Positions 35,867-45,762 of a stretch of DNA of 64,000 nucleotides are shown piece by piece (position 1 is the stretch's first letter; each line of letters opens with the position of its first letter). Under the pieces are notes generated by a model. The model was not told the origin of the DNA. It did no database searches and worked only from the letters and a program-made list of their open reading frames with translations. Source of the stretch: Clostridium sp. TW13 (GTDB lineage Bacteria > Bacillota > Clostridia > Clostridiales > Clostridiaceae); contig NZ_BROD01000001.1 of the NCBI RefSeq assembly GCF_024345225.1, positions 2,738,362 to 2,802,361 of the forward strand, given 5' to 3'. The translations under genes were made by a program, and so were the position numbers.

Positions 35867-37615
35867 TTATGCTTTAACTATCAAATCTCTGTAATATCCA
35901 CCTATCTCCATTAGATCTTCATGATTTCCCATCTCTAAGATTTCACCATGCTTTAGAACTATTATCTTATCAGCATTCCTTATAGTTGAAAGTCTATGAG
36001 CAATAATTAATGTAGTTCTATCTTTTGTAATATTATCTATAGCCTTTTGAATTAATAATTCAGTTTGAGTATCAATATTAGCTGTAGCTTCATCTAAAAC
36101 AAATATTGAAGGATTATGTGCTAAGGCCCTGGCAAAAGATATCAACTGTCTCTGTCCTGCTGAAAGGGTGCTTCCCCTCTCCATAACAGGTTCATTTATT
36201 CCCATAGCAAATCCATCAATCACTTCTTTTGCATGAGCTATTTCTAAAGATTTTTCTATTATATTTTTATCAATGGTATCATTTAATGTAATATTATCTT
36301 CAATAGTACCTGAAAATAAAAATACATCTTGAAGCACAACTGCTACATTTCTTCTTAAATCTCTTTTCTTTATATTATTTATATTAATTCCATCAATAAG
36401 AATTTCACCCTTCTGAACCTTATAGAATCCACTTATAAGACTAATGATAGTTGTTTTCCCTGCACCAGTTTGTCCAACAAATGCTGCAGTTTGGCCTTTA
36501 TTTAGAGTAAAACTTATATCCTTTAAAATCCAATCCTCATCATTATAAGCAAACCATACATGTTTAAATTCTATATTTCCTTCAAATCTATCTATTCCTA
36601 TCCCTAAATCCAATTCCTCTAAAGTTTGTTCTTGATCCAACAATTCAAAGATTCTATCTGCAGAAACTAAGGCTGATTGAATAGTTGTATAGTTTTCAGC
36701 TAAATCTGATATAGGATTGAAGAATTGCTTTATATATGTTGTAAATGCATATAGTACCCCTATACTTAAAGTATGATTAGCAACTCTGCCCATACCATAC
36801 CAAATCAAAATTGCCACAGCTAAGCTTTGAAAAATATCTGCTGCTGGTTTTAAAAAGCTGTTCATTCTAACTTGAAACAAGGTAGACTTAAAATACTCAT
36901 TATTAAGTTCTGCGAATTCTTTCTTCTTTTCTTCTTCTCCATGAAAAATTTGAATTAGCCTCATGCCTGATATGCTCTCAGCCATAAATCCATTTATTTT
37001 TCCAATAAGAGCTTTCATCTTAGTAAAGTTTCTCTTTATTTTTGTTTTTAATATAAATACTACAGCAAATATAAATGGCACCACAGAAAATGATATTAAT
37101 GCCAACTTAACATTAATCATAAGCATTGTGTAGATTATACCTATTAGCAAGAATACATCTTGAAATAAACTTATCAACACATCCGTATACATTTCACTTA
37201 AAGATTCCACATCATTGGTTGCTCTTGTGATCAATCTTCCTGAAGAAGTTTTGTCTAAGTATTCAAGCGGTAATAACTGAATAGTTTTGAAAACTCTACT
37301 TCTTAATGTTTTCATAATATTTTGTCCAACTTTATTGATCAACATTACTTGAGCAACAGCAAAAAATCCTCCCAATGCCACAACAGCAAAGTATGATAGT
37401 CCCATGGTTGTTATTGAATAAAATCCTCTTTGTGCCACATGCTTCGTTAGAAAATCATCAATTACTAACTTTAAAATATATGGTTTTATTAATTGTGCTG
37501 CATTTACTAAAAGAACACATACTGCTGCAACAATTACACTTCTCTTATATGGAAGCATTAGTTTAAGAAGTCTACTTAATGCTTGACTCTTAGGAGGCTT
37601 CGTTTCCGAACTCAT
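35867..37615 (-). CDS. heterodimeric ABC exporter subunit with canonical ATPase site
   Basis: 582 residues from the ATG at 37615 (MSSETKPPKSQ), with GAGG six bases upstream; a longer frame reaches 37699 but has no ribosome site. Six membrane spans, then Walker A GQTGAGKTT, signature LSAGQRQLIS and Walker B IFVLDEATANID. The gene overlaps its partner by 26 bases. The partner has a degenerate Walker B, the pattern of LmrCD/BmrCD-type multidrug exporters, where this subunit carries the working catalytic Glu. Confidence 0.9.
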   Translation of the reverse strand: MSSETKPPKSQALSRLLKLMLPYKRSVIVAAVCVLLVNAAQLIKPYILKLVIDDFLTKHVAQRGFYSITTMGLSYFAVVALGGFFAVAQVMLINKVGQNIMKTLRSRVFKTIQLLPLEYLDKTSSGRLITRATNDVESLSEMYTDVLISLFQDVFLLIGIIYTMLMINVKLALISFSVVPFIFAVVFILKTKIKRNFTKMKALIGKINGFMAESISGMRLIQIFHGEEEKKKEFAELNNEYFKSTLFQVRMNSFLKPAADIFQSLAVAILIWYGMGRVANHTLSIGVLYAFTTYIKQFFNPISDLAENYTTIQSALVSADRIFELLDQEQTLEELDLGIGIDRFEGNIEFKHVWFAYNDEDWILKDISFTLNKGQTAAFVGQTGAGKTTIISLISGFYKVQKGEILIDGININNIKKRDLRRNVAVVLQDVFLFSGTIEDNITLNDTIDKNIIEKSLEIAHAKEVIDGFAMGINEPVMERGSTLSAGQRQLISFARALAHNPSIFVLDEATANIDTQTELLIQKAIDNITKDRTTLIIAHRLSTIRNADKIIVLKHGEILEMGNHEDLMEIGGYYRDLIVKA

Positions 37616-39344
37616 TGTCTTCCTCATGGAATTGAGATTTGTAGATATCATAGTATATTCCCTCCTTCTCAAGTAATTCTGAATGAGTACCACGTTCAAC
37701 TATTCTGCCCTCATCAAGAACTATTATTTCATCAGCTTCCATAACTGCTGACATTCTATGTGCAATTATTATAGAAGTTTTATTGCCACGTAATCTTCTT
37801 AAATTCTCAAGAATTTTAGTTTCTGTAATGGTATCTACTGCTGAAAGTGAATCATCTAATATAAGAATATCTGGATTTTTAATCAGAGCTCTGGAAATAG
37901 AAATTCTTTGTTTTTGTCCACCAGAAATGTTTACTCCTCTTTCACCAAGAACTGTGTTAAAATCATCATTTAAACTCATAACACTATCAAAAATACAGCT
38001 ATTTTTTGTAGCATCTATTACTTCTTCATCCTCATAAATTTGTTTGAAAAATTTTATATTGTCAGATACAGATGCTTTAAATAAGAAGTTATCTTGTGGA
38101 ACAAACCCAAAGCTATCTCTAAGGGATTTAAGCTCGTAATCATTTATATCTACTCCATCAAAGTAAATCTTACCTCTTGGAACGTTATACATTCTTAGCA
38201 GTAAATTGACCAACGTACTTTTACCTGAACCAGTCTTTCCTACAATACCTAAAGTATGTCCTTTAGGTATGCTTATATTTATATCCTTTAATACTGCTTC
38301 CTCTGCTCCTGGATAATTAAAAGATAAATCCTTAATCTCAACATCTCCATCTATAGAACTTCTTACACAATCTTCAATTTCTTTTATATCAATTTCTGTA
38401 TCAAATATTTCGTTTAATCTATTCAACGAAGCCATACCTCTTTGGAATATTGTGATGATACGACCTATTGATATTATTGGTGACATTATCATTGTTAAAT
38501 ATCCATTAAATGCAACGAAGCTACCTAAGGATATGCTGCCTTCAAGCACCATGTTGCCCCCAATAATAAGATTTAAAACAAAACTTATAGTAAAACATAT
38601 TTCAATTAATGGTGATACATATGAAGAAACCCGAATCATATCTAAGTTAGATTCTGACATTTTTTCATTTAGTACCTCGAACTTTTCTACTTCTTTATCT
38701 TCCTGAACATATGCTTTTATAACTCTAATTCCATTAATATTCTCTTGCACTCTATCTGAAATAGAAGCAAAATTCTCCTGCACTTTTTTAAATCTTTTAC
38801 GTACAATACCACCTATTTTAGTCATTATCAATACTATAATTGGTATTGGTAGTAATGCCAAAAGAGTAACTTTCCAATTTATTGCCCTTGCCATAGAGTA
38901 AATTGATATCAAGCAGATTACAATACCGTTTATTGACATAGCTGTTGCAGGACCAAAGGTCATTCTAACTGCACTTATATCATTTATTGCATAAGCTATT
39001 AAATCTCCAGTCTTTCTTCTGTTATAGAATTCAGGAGATAACTTTTCAAAGTGCTCGAAAAGTTTTTCCCTAAGGTGACATTCCATGTTTCTAGCATTTC
39101 CAATAACTAAGTTTCTCCATGCATAGGTAGTTACGAATGTACCTAAAGCAATAAGCATTATATATGCAATATTTATATATACATCCTTATTACTAAAATT
39201 GTTTACCTTTAAGATATCAATTGTATCTCCTAGAACTTTTGGAAAAAGAGTCTGAATGTACGATGTTAGTAACATAAATGTAACTCCTATAGTGTAGGAA
39301 ACCTTATGTTCTTTTATAAAATTAATTAATATCTTCTTCCCCAT
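37590..39344 (-). CDS. heterodimeric ABC exporter subunit with degenerate ATPase site
   Basis: 584 residues with six membrane spans, then Walker A GKTGSGKST, signature ISGGQKQRIS and Walker B ILILDDSLSAVD, in which the catalytic Glu is Asp. This is the hallmark of the noncanonical site of heterodimeric exporters such as BmrC or TM287. AGGGGG precedes the ATG. A LacI-type regulator gene lies just upstream, in the same direction. Confidence 0.9.
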   Translation of the reverse strand: MGKKILINFIKEHKVSYTIGVTFMLLTSYIQTLFPKVLGDTIDILKVNNFSNKDVYINIAYIMLIALGTFVTTYAWRNLVIGNARNMECHLREKLFEHFEKLSPEFYNRRKTGDLIAYAINDISAVRMTFGPATAMSINGIVICLISIYSMARAINWKVTLLALLPIPIIVLIMTKIGGIVRKRFKKVQENFASISDRVQENINGIRVIKAYVQEDKEVEKFEVLNEKMSESNLDMIRVSSYVSPLIEICFTISFVLNLIIGGNMVLEGSISLGSFVAFNGYLTMIMSPIISIGRIITIFQRGMASLNRLNEIFDTEIDIKEIEDCVRSSIDGDVEIKDLSFNYPGAEEAVLKDINISIPKGHTLGIVGKTGSGKSTLVNLLLRMYNVPRGKIYFDGVDINDYELKSLRDSFGFVPQDNFLFKASVSDNIKFFKQIYEDEEVIDATKNSCIFDSVMSLNDDFNTVLGERGVNISGGQKQRISISRALIKNPDILILDDSLSAVDTITETKILENLRRLRGNKTSIIIAHRMSAVMEADEIIVLDEGRIVERGTHSELLEKEGIYYDIYKSQFHEEDNEFGNEAS

Positions 39345-39441
39345 TTTGCACCCCCTATTTAATATAGAACTTAAAAAGAAAAAATAGCTTTGAATTTTTA
39401 CTGTGCTCTATCCCCAAATTATAAACAACTATAACATTTCC

Positions 39442-40434
39442 CTACTTCATACAATTCTTTACCGAATCCCTCTCTATCAAAATGCTGTTTATTGTTATAT
39501 TCTCATAAGGTTTATCTGGTTTATTTATTCTTTTTAAAAGAAGTTCTACAGCCATTTCACAAGCATAATCAATATTTAATTCCAAAGTTGTTAAAGCTGG
39601 TATTGAAAGTGATGATATTTCAGTATTTCCACTCCCAACGATAGATATATCCTCCGGTACTTTAATTCCTTTTTCATGTAAGCATTTTATAAGTTTTATT
39701 GCAGTATAATCCCATTGACAAATAATAGCGGTTGGTCCATTATTACTGCTAATCAATTTTGCTACTCTTTCTTCAAAATTTTCTTCATATATAAAAAACT
39801 CATCTCTTATTGGCAAATTATAATCTTCCAAAGCTGAAGTAATTCCAAGTACCTTTTCTTTGTTTTTGTATACGCTGCAACCACCTATAAATCCTATTTC
39901 TCTATGACCATTTTTTATTAAACATTCACATTGCTTATATCCGCCATTATTAAAGTTATACCAAACACTATCACAGTCAAATGAAGGGGAATATCCTGTA
40001 TAAAAAACTTGATTTTTAATCCTGCTAGAAATGAATTTAACATAATCACTATTAAATCTGCCAATAAATATTATTCCATCAAAATTAATTCCTTTTTGGA
40101 TCTTGTTAGGCAAATACAACTGATCTTGATGTTCTTTATCCACAAATTCTAAATCATATTCACATTTCTTTGTTTGTATTGATCTTTCAATTCCTTGAAC
40201 CATTTGACTATAGTTACTTGTATCCTGAACGAATGGCTTCTGATGTAACACTAATATTTTTATATCTTCATTATTTTTAGCTTTAAAATATCCCATCTCT
40301 TTTGCCTTACTTATTATTCTATTTCTAAGTTCATCACCTACCCCTGATTGCCCTGCCAAAGCTCTACTAACAGAAATTGTAGATACTTCAAGCTCTTTGG
40401 CTATATCTGAAATTTTAACTTTGTCACCTTTCAA
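39442..40434 (-). CDS. LacI-family transcriptional regulator
   Basis: 330 residues from a TTG start at 40434, with GGAGG eight bases upstream. The frame extends to a TTG at 40449, which would place that ribosome site inside the gene. The helix-turn-helix VKISDIAKELEVSTISVSRAL is canonical and is followed by a periplasmic-binding-protein-like effector domain (residues 60-330). Three TAACGTTA palindromes upstream imply autoregulation. The effector is probably a sugar, but no sugar genes adjoin; the ABC exporter pair downstream or the 239-aa gene upstream may be targets. Confidence 0.9.
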   Translation of the reverse strand: MKGDKVKISDIAKELEVSTISVSRALAGQSGVGDELRNRIISKAKEMGYFKAKNNEDIKILVLHQKPFVQDTSNYSQMVQGIERSIQTKKCEYDLEFVDKEHQDQLYLPNKIQKGINFDGIIFIGRFNSDYVKFISSRIKNQVFYTGYSPSFDCDSVWYNFNNGGYKQCECLIKNGHREIGFIGGCSVYKNKEKVLGITSALEDYNLPIRDEFFIYEENFEERVAKLISSNNGPTAIICQWDYTAIKLIKCLHEKGIKVPEDISIVGSGNTEISSLSIPALTTLELNIDYACEMAVELLLKRINKPDKPYENITINSILIERDSVKNCMK

Positions 40435-40474
40435 AAGGTACACCTCCAAAAAATATACTTATTCACCGCAAACA

Positions 40475-40527
40475 TAACGTTATAGCTTTTGCAAATCTAA
40501 CGTTATATTTCTAAAAGCGTAACGTTA
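40475..40527. promoter_or_regulatory. three phased TAACGTTA operators
   Basis: Copies at 40475-40482, 40498-40505 and 40520-40527 are spaced 23 and 22 bases apart, about two helical turns, so they face the same side of the DNA. The AACGTT centre suits a LacI-family protein. They lie between the LacI gene and the divergent 239-aa gene. The rest of 40528-40888 is A/T-rich and otherwise blank to me. Confidence 0.65.
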
Positions 40528-40888
40528 GATCAATATAAGTATACTAAATTTATTATAGTTAGTAAATATATTCCTTAAAAATAGCTTGCCGTTTAGACAT
40601 AAAAAAATTTATTTAAAAATAAAAATTTTAAATAAATTAAAACAAAAAAACTATAGTCGTACTAGCTTATGTTTTTATTGCCAAAAACGTAGATAATAGT
40701 TCAGTATAAATTAACTCCTAAACTCAAAAAATATATTTAAATGCAAAGGAATTTATATAGTTTGCAATTAATTCTCTATGTTTAATATTGGGTTAATTAC
40801 TTTAAACGCTACTTTAACGAATGTAATTTTATTATTACAATACATTATATTTCTTTGCATAAAACTACGTTGAGAGGAGTGTATTTGT

Positions 40889-41608
40889 ATGACTACAGTT
40901 TTAACAAAACCAGTATTCGAAGATATAATTGATAACTTAGACGAGAGCTCCATAAGTATTATAGAAAGTGATTTAAATACTCAAAGACTAACCAAAAATA
41001 CTCGCCCAACTAATCAAGAAATTATAGATGCAGCCAAAGCTAATTATATCGAATATAGTGATTTTATAGATAATAATGCTTATTTCACAAGAAATTACTG
41101 CACAGATCGTGATAATAATGGTCGAATAAAAGATTTAAATATTACTGATTGGGACAAAAATCCAAGCTTTTCTCTTATGGAACAGATAGGAGAACAAACT
41201 GCAACTGAAACCAATACAGCAGGCTGTGAATTTATATTTCCTAGCTTAATGATTGGTATAAATGCTGATGCTGAATTAAGAAAAGGCGGTGGCGGTGGAG
41301 TAGGAACTCTTATTGATAGAGCACGACAATCAAGTGAAGGCACTAGATTTTTTACATATTACATGGGTAAAGTAGGTCTACAAATTAATAAAAATGATAA
41401 TTTTATGGTAGGCGCATTCAAAGATCATCCATCTGTTCTTAGAAATCTAACTTTTTGCGGACTAGAAATAGTTAAAGACATAGGTGTTCCTATAAAACTA
41501 GATTTATTTTTTGATAAAAATCTAGAATTTTTAGGTTTTACTAGTAGTATGGGTGGGGGTGTACAAGAAGGAGCACGTGTTTTTGCTGGTCACTTCTACA
41601 CTGAATAA
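40889..41608 (+). CDS. unrecognised 239-residue protein
   Basis: I do not recognise this protein. It has no signal peptide or membrane span and is moderately acidic. Residues 1-90 are Asn/Asp/Ile-rich and probably helical; a conserved-looking core follows, with TNTAGCEFIFPS, a glycine run LRKGGGGGVGTLIDRAR and IGVPIKLDLFFDKN, ending in GGGVQEGARVFAGHFYTE. The alternating beta-rich C-terminal half suggests a compact globular domain. GAGGAG precedes the ATG and a good terminator follows, so it is a real single-gene unit. It is divergent from the LacI regulator with its three operators, which may control it. Confidence 0.7.
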   Translation: MTTVLTKPVFEDIIDNLDESSISIIESDLNTQRLTKNTRPTNQEIIDAAKANYIEYSDFIDNNAYFTRNYCTDRDNNGRIKDLNITDWDKNPSFSLMEQIGEQTATETNTAGCEFIFPSLMIGINADAELRKGGGGGVGTLIDRARQSSEGTRFFTYYMGKVGLQINKNDNFMVGAFKDHPSVLRNLTFCGLEIVKDIGVPIKLDLFFDKNLEFLGFTSSMGGGVQEGARVFAGHFYTE

Positions 41609-41694
41609 AAATAGCATCTACATCTAATAAAAACAAAGTTTAAAATTATATTTAATAATAGGCGTTTATAACAAATTGATTTCATCCTACAATT

Positions 41695-41737
41695 AGTGTC
41701 CCAAAAATAATTTTATTTAAAGTTGTGTTGGGACACT
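41695..41737 (+). terminator. terminator of the 239-aa gene
   Basis: AGTGTCCCAA (41695-41704) pairs with TTGGGACACT (41728-41737), followed by CCTTTTATATT. The remaining 41738-41917 sequence shows nothing else. Confidence 0.75.
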
Positions 41738-41917
41738 CCTTTTATATTATTTATAATATCACACCATACAGTACTTCGTACTGTTCTCTAAAAGAATCTT
41801 GACAATCACTTAGTCATTCATGAATTCTATTAATTAAAATTTACATATCAGTATTCAGCACTTTTTTCATTTAAGTATCAACTAAAATAACTTATTAAAA
41901 CTTATAAATACTAACAC

Positions 41918-42943
41918 CTAAACTGATACCCCGTCTAAAGTTACATTCTTAAAATCAACAGTTCTCAAAACTTTATTGCTATTTAGTAAGTTTATAAATA
42001 ACTGTTTTACTGCAACACAAAATTGGGTTGCCTTGTTTTTAATATCCCAAACATATAAATTGAGATAATAATTCACATACTTTGTGGCAATCCCCATAAA
42101 TTTCTCTATATATCTAATAAAATTAAATCCATTATTTCTTGCTGTTTTGTTATCTAAGTATTCCCCTGTTTTGGTTTTATACCTTTTCGATCTTTCTAAC
42201 TCTATTCTAAACTTATTTTTCTTTGCAAAACTTATATACGAAAAATTTCTTGCTGTACATAGTATTGACTTTGGTTTCACTAACGGAGATAAGAACTTTC
42301 TTGCATCTTCATAATTTACTAAACTATTATCTATTCCTCTTAAAACTATATTTTCTGAATCATCTATGCAGCTTATTACTCTTATTCTTTCATTCATAGG
42401 TGCTTCAAACCTTGAATATTTTAATCTAATTTTTTTAGTTTCTAAATAAATTTTCTTATTTCCTTTTAAGTTTTTCCGCATCATAAAATCATCAACTTGC
42501 ACATGATGTGAAAGCTCGCTTGTCATTACTTTATTCTCAATAGAACTTAATATCTTATGTCTCCACGCAAAAGCTGTTTTAATATTTATTTTTAATTCCT
42601 CTGATATTGCTTTCAATGTCATACCCTTAGCCATGCAGCCTAAATATTGTATCCATACGTGAATATCTTTTTTACTGTAGCTTAATGGAGATGTGGTAAC
42701 CTCAGAAAAAGTTTTATAACAGCATTTACATAGATGTCTTTTATAAATATTGGAGCCTGACTTTGTGTATCCATATTTTATTATATTGATACTGCCGCAG
42801 TGTGGGCATTTGACTATGTTTTTAGCTGATTTTAAAAAGTCATAATAATAGTTTAAACAATCTTTTATGTAAATTTCCTTAAATTCTTCATTACATTGGT
42901 TCGTTGAAAATAAATCTAATTTATTAGTCCACACCTCAATCAC
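41918..42943 (-). mobile_element. IS1595-type transposase gene, probably inactive
   Basis: A 341-residue transposase of the IS1595 (ISXO2-like) family. A zinc ribbon CPHCG...CKCC is at residues 46-75, then the helix-turn-helix TLKAISEELKINIKTAFAWRHKIL. The first catalytic Asp is in VQVDDFMM (Asp151), but where the second Asp is expected the sequence reads CTARNFSYISFAKKN, and the usual C-terminal HxxN motif before GIATKY is also missing. I infer loss of activity. Terminal inverted repeats were not found on either side. Confidence 0.75.
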
Positions 42944-43065
42944 TCCATTCAGAAAATATGTTCTCTCTGAATTTTTGACTGATTATTTTTTTATATTCAC
43001 TGTGATTAAAATTTTTTATGATGAATAGATGAGGGGAGATGTGACTGTGTATCTATGAGATTCCC

Positions 43066-43152
43066 TATAGAACTATTCCATAATAATGTTGGTGGACAAG
43101 TTACAAAAATTCGACAAAATTTTCACCAACATTTAGATGGAATACTTCTATA
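43066..43152 (+). repeat. palindromic interspersed repeat, copy 4 (MITE-like)
   Basis: 87 bp from TATAGAACTATTCCAT to ATGGAATACTTCTATA, in the same orientation as copies 2, 5 and 6. It lies about 120 bases upstream of the transposase gene but its ends do not resemble an IS1595 element. The rest of the 42944-43388 gap is A/T-rich and blank to me. Confidence 0.85.
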
Positions 43153-43388
43153 TATATTATTAACATATACACAAGTGTGGTAACATGAAAACCATTAAAA
43201 TTATTAAGACTTCAAAATCTATGCAAATTCAAAAAAATAAATATCCCCCCAATAAACAAAAATGCTCATACTTAATTAACAATATATTATACTCAAAAAA
43301 TTTATAAGAATTAATTTTCAGTATAACGCTTGCACTATCAATAACAATAAGTATTTATATACTGAATTTACTTCAACATTATTTATTA

Positions 43389-44216
43389 TTAATCTTTAGA
43401 AATATGAATTGATATAAGCTTGATATACTCATTTTTATCAGCATTAGTTAGAGTACTAAGTAAATCTGTTTCATAGGCATGACCACATATCCTATATCCA
43501 TCTTTTTTAATATTTTCTATTAGTCTATCATAAGCTAGATACATTGTTTCATACGATCCTTGATGATAAGTTGATGCATAAATACCAAAAGGTTTTTCTA
43601 ATACTTCAATTGAAGAACAATCAAAATCCTCCGGTATTTTGATTCCAAAGTATTCTATTCTTTTATAATTTCTTATAAACAAATTTTCTTTTTTAATAAT
43701 ATTACAAACAGGATTTTCAAAATCAATTTGTAACTGCTTTGAATGATTACATAACTCAATAAATCGCTGCATATATTCTTTGTCATCATCTTCTTTGCAT
43801 TGCTTCACCATATAGCTTTCCTTATCTTGTTCTGCGTACACTACTTTTTTCAAATCTGTAAGGGTAAGAACTTGTTCAAGTAATTTAGCGCGACTATCTA
43901 TTTTCTTTCTAATTCTATCTAACTTCTGAATTTCAATATCTACCTTTTCCTTTTGCTTTCGTAATATTTCAATACATCTCTCAGCATTTCTCTCGCTTAA
44001 ATACTCTTTTAGTATGTTAATTGATACCCCTAAATTTCTAAATGTTAAAATAGAATCCAGTTCATCTGCTTGTTCCAAAGTATAATATCTATATTCCTTT
44101 TCATCTCTTTTAACTGGAGAAATAAGACCAATCTTATCGTAGTAAATTACATTTTGCTTAGTTATCCCAAGCATTTTAGCTAATTCACCTGTGGAAAGAT
44201 ATATTTTATTATTCAT
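43389..44216 (-). CDS. MerR-family regulator with GyrI-like effector domain (BmrR type)
   Basis: A 275-residue protein. The MerR winged helix is at residues 6-75 (STGELAKMLGITKQNVIYYDKIGL), then a long coiled coil (about residues 80-118) for dimerisation, then a GyrI-like ligand-binding domain to the end (GIYASTYHQGSYETMYLAYDRL). This layout matches BmrR, a multidrug-sensing activator. It is divergent from a MATE efflux gene whose promoter has the MerR-type 19-base spacer, so it almost certainly activates that pump. GAGGTG precedes the ATG. Confidence 0.9.
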   Translation of the reverse strand: MNNKIYLSTGELAKMLGITKQNVIYYDKIGLISPVKRDEKEYRYYTLEQADELDSILTFRNLGVSINILKEYLSERNAERCIEILRKQKEKVDIEIQKLDRIRKKIDSRAKLLEQVLTLTDLKKVVYAEQDKESYMVKQCKEDDDKEYMQRFIELCNHSKQLQIDFENPVCNIIKKENLFIRNYKRIEYFGIKIPEDFDCSSIEVLEKPFGIYASTYHQGSYETMYLAYDRLIENIKKDGYRICGHAYETDLLSTLTNADKNEYIKLISIHISKD

Positions 44217-44226
44217 AATACACCTC

Positions 44227-44257
44227 TTGACTATATAGTTACTATATCCCTTATTAT
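44227..44257 (+). promoter_or_regulatory. MerR-type promoter of the MATE gene (19-bp spacer)
   Basis: TTGACT (44227-44232) and TATTAT (44252-44257) are 19 bases apart, the over-long spacing that MerR activators correct by twisting DNA. An inverted repeat ATATAG-TTA-CTATAT (44233-44247) fills the spacer. Confidence 0.85.
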
Positions 44258-44307
44258 AGCATTGCTAAATATATGTACAATAATTAATTAGAAAAGGACT
44301 ACTATAT

Positions 44308-45699
44308 ATGTTAAATACAAAAAAATATTTATTCAATAACAAACAAATAATATTCTCAATATTTGCCTTAGCTTGGCCTTCAATTGTAGAACAAGCTTTG
44401 CAGACTGTAGTGCAATATGCTGATTCAGCTATGGTTGGAAGAATTGGTCCTCAGGCTTCTGCTGCAGTAGGATTAACCACCACAGTAACTTGGTTAATAA
44501 ATAGCCCATTTTTTGCTATGGGAATAGGCGTACTGGCTTATATTTCATCAGCGATAGGTGCAAAAAAATTTAATGAAGCAAAATCTGCAGCAACGCAATC
44601 TATTATTATAGCTTTAGTTCTAGGAATTATTGTTGGAATTACTACCTTATCTGTTAGTCCATTTCTTCCAAAATGGTTAGGGGCTAGTCCTGAGATTCAA
44701 AGAAATGCATCACTTTATTTTGCAATTATATGTCTTCCTATGCTATTTCGTGCTTCCAATATAGTATTTGGATCTGTCCTTCGTGCTACAGGTGATATGA
44801 AGACACCAATGATTGTTAACCTAATTATGAATGTTGTAAACATACTTTTAAACTTTATATTAATTTATGATACCAGGATAATTTCTTTAGGAAGTTTTAC
44901 ATTCTCAATATTTGGTGCTGGACTTGGTGTTGTAGGTTCAGCTACTGCCACCGCAATAGCCTACTGTGTAAGTGGTGCATTAATGTTTATTGCACTTTAC
45001 AGAAATGCTCTAGTTTCTCCAAAAGGAACAAAAATTAGAATTAATAAACCAATAATGACTCAATGCATAAAAGTAGGTATCCCTGTAACATTAGAAAGAG
45101 TTACAACTTGCCTTGGGCAAGTTGCATTCACATCCTTAGTTACAAAACTAGGTACAATTGCCTTTGCTGCGCATTCAATAGCATTAACTGCCGAGCAAGC
45201 TTTCTATATTCCTGGGTATGGAATGCAAGCTTCTGCCTCTACACTGGCTGGCAACGCTGTTGGAGAAAAAAATAAAAAGAAACTGAATCATATTTCTATT
45301 ACAATAATAGGTATAGCAGTTTCTGTCATGACCGTAACAGGAGGTATACTTTTCTTATTTCCTCAGACCATGATGTCTATATTTACTCAAGATAACACAG
45401 TAATTAGTTCAGGAGCTTCAGCCTTACGTATTGTTGCTCTTTCAGAACCAATGTTTGCTGCCCTTATAATTTTAGAGGGTATATTTAATGGTGTTGGAGA
45501 TACAAAGGTTCCATTTTTTATTTCTCTATTCTCAATGTGGGGAGTTAGACTAGTCTCAACTTATCTATGTGTATCAGTATTTAATCTTGGATTGAACGCA
45601 GTATGGCTTTCAATGGTAGCAGATAATGTAGTAAGATGTATATTACTTTCAGTAAGATTTGTTAGTGGTCGATGGAAACATAGTATAAATTTCAATTAA
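44308..45699 (+). CDS. MATE-family multidrug efflux protein
   Basis: A 463-residue, 12-span transporter of the MATE family, which expels cationic drugs by Na+ or H+ exchange. ALAWPSIVEQALQTVVQYADSAMVG is the N-terminal signature in span one, and GDMKTPM and GVGDTKVPF are the repeated loop motifs in the two halves. It is divergent from and probably activated by the MerR-type regulator. AAGGA precedes the ATG. Confidence 0.9.
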   Translation: MLNTKKYLFNNKQIIFSIFALAWPSIVEQALQTVVQYADSAMVGRIGPQASAAVGLTTTVTWLINSPFFAMGIGVLAYISSAIGAKKFNEAKSAATQSIIIALVLGIIVGITTLSVSPFLPKWLGASPEIQRNASLYFAIICLPMLFRASNIVFGSVLRATGDMKTPMIVNLIMNVVNILLNFILIYDTRIISLGSFTFSIFGAGLGVVGSATATAIAYCVSGALMFIALYRNALVSPKGTKIRINKPIMTQCIKVGIPVTLERVTTCLGQVAFTSLVTKLGTIAFAAHSIALTAEQAFYIPGYGMQASASTLAGNAVGEKNKKKLNHISITIIGIAVSVMTVTGGILFLFPQTMMSIFTQDNTVISSGASALRIVALSEPMFAALIILEGIFNGVGDTKVPFFISLFSMWGVRLVSTYLCVSVFNLGLNAVWLSMVADNVVRCILLSVRFVSGRWKHSINFN

Positions 45700-45711
45700 A
45701 TCTTTACTAAA

Positions 45712-45747
45712 AATACCTGTAGAACAATAACTTTATCTACAGGTATT
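45712..45747. terminator. bidirectional terminator between MATE and DUF503 genes
   Basis: AATACCTGTAGA (45712-45723) pairs with TCTACAGGTATT (45736-45747) between convergent genes. Confidence 0.8.
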
Positions 45748-45762
45748 CTACTATTCCATTTA

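Noticed and set aside
43066-43152. Terminal repeat of the neighbouring transposase element
   Set aside because: The same element occurs at five other places without a transposase, and the family differs from IS1595 ends.
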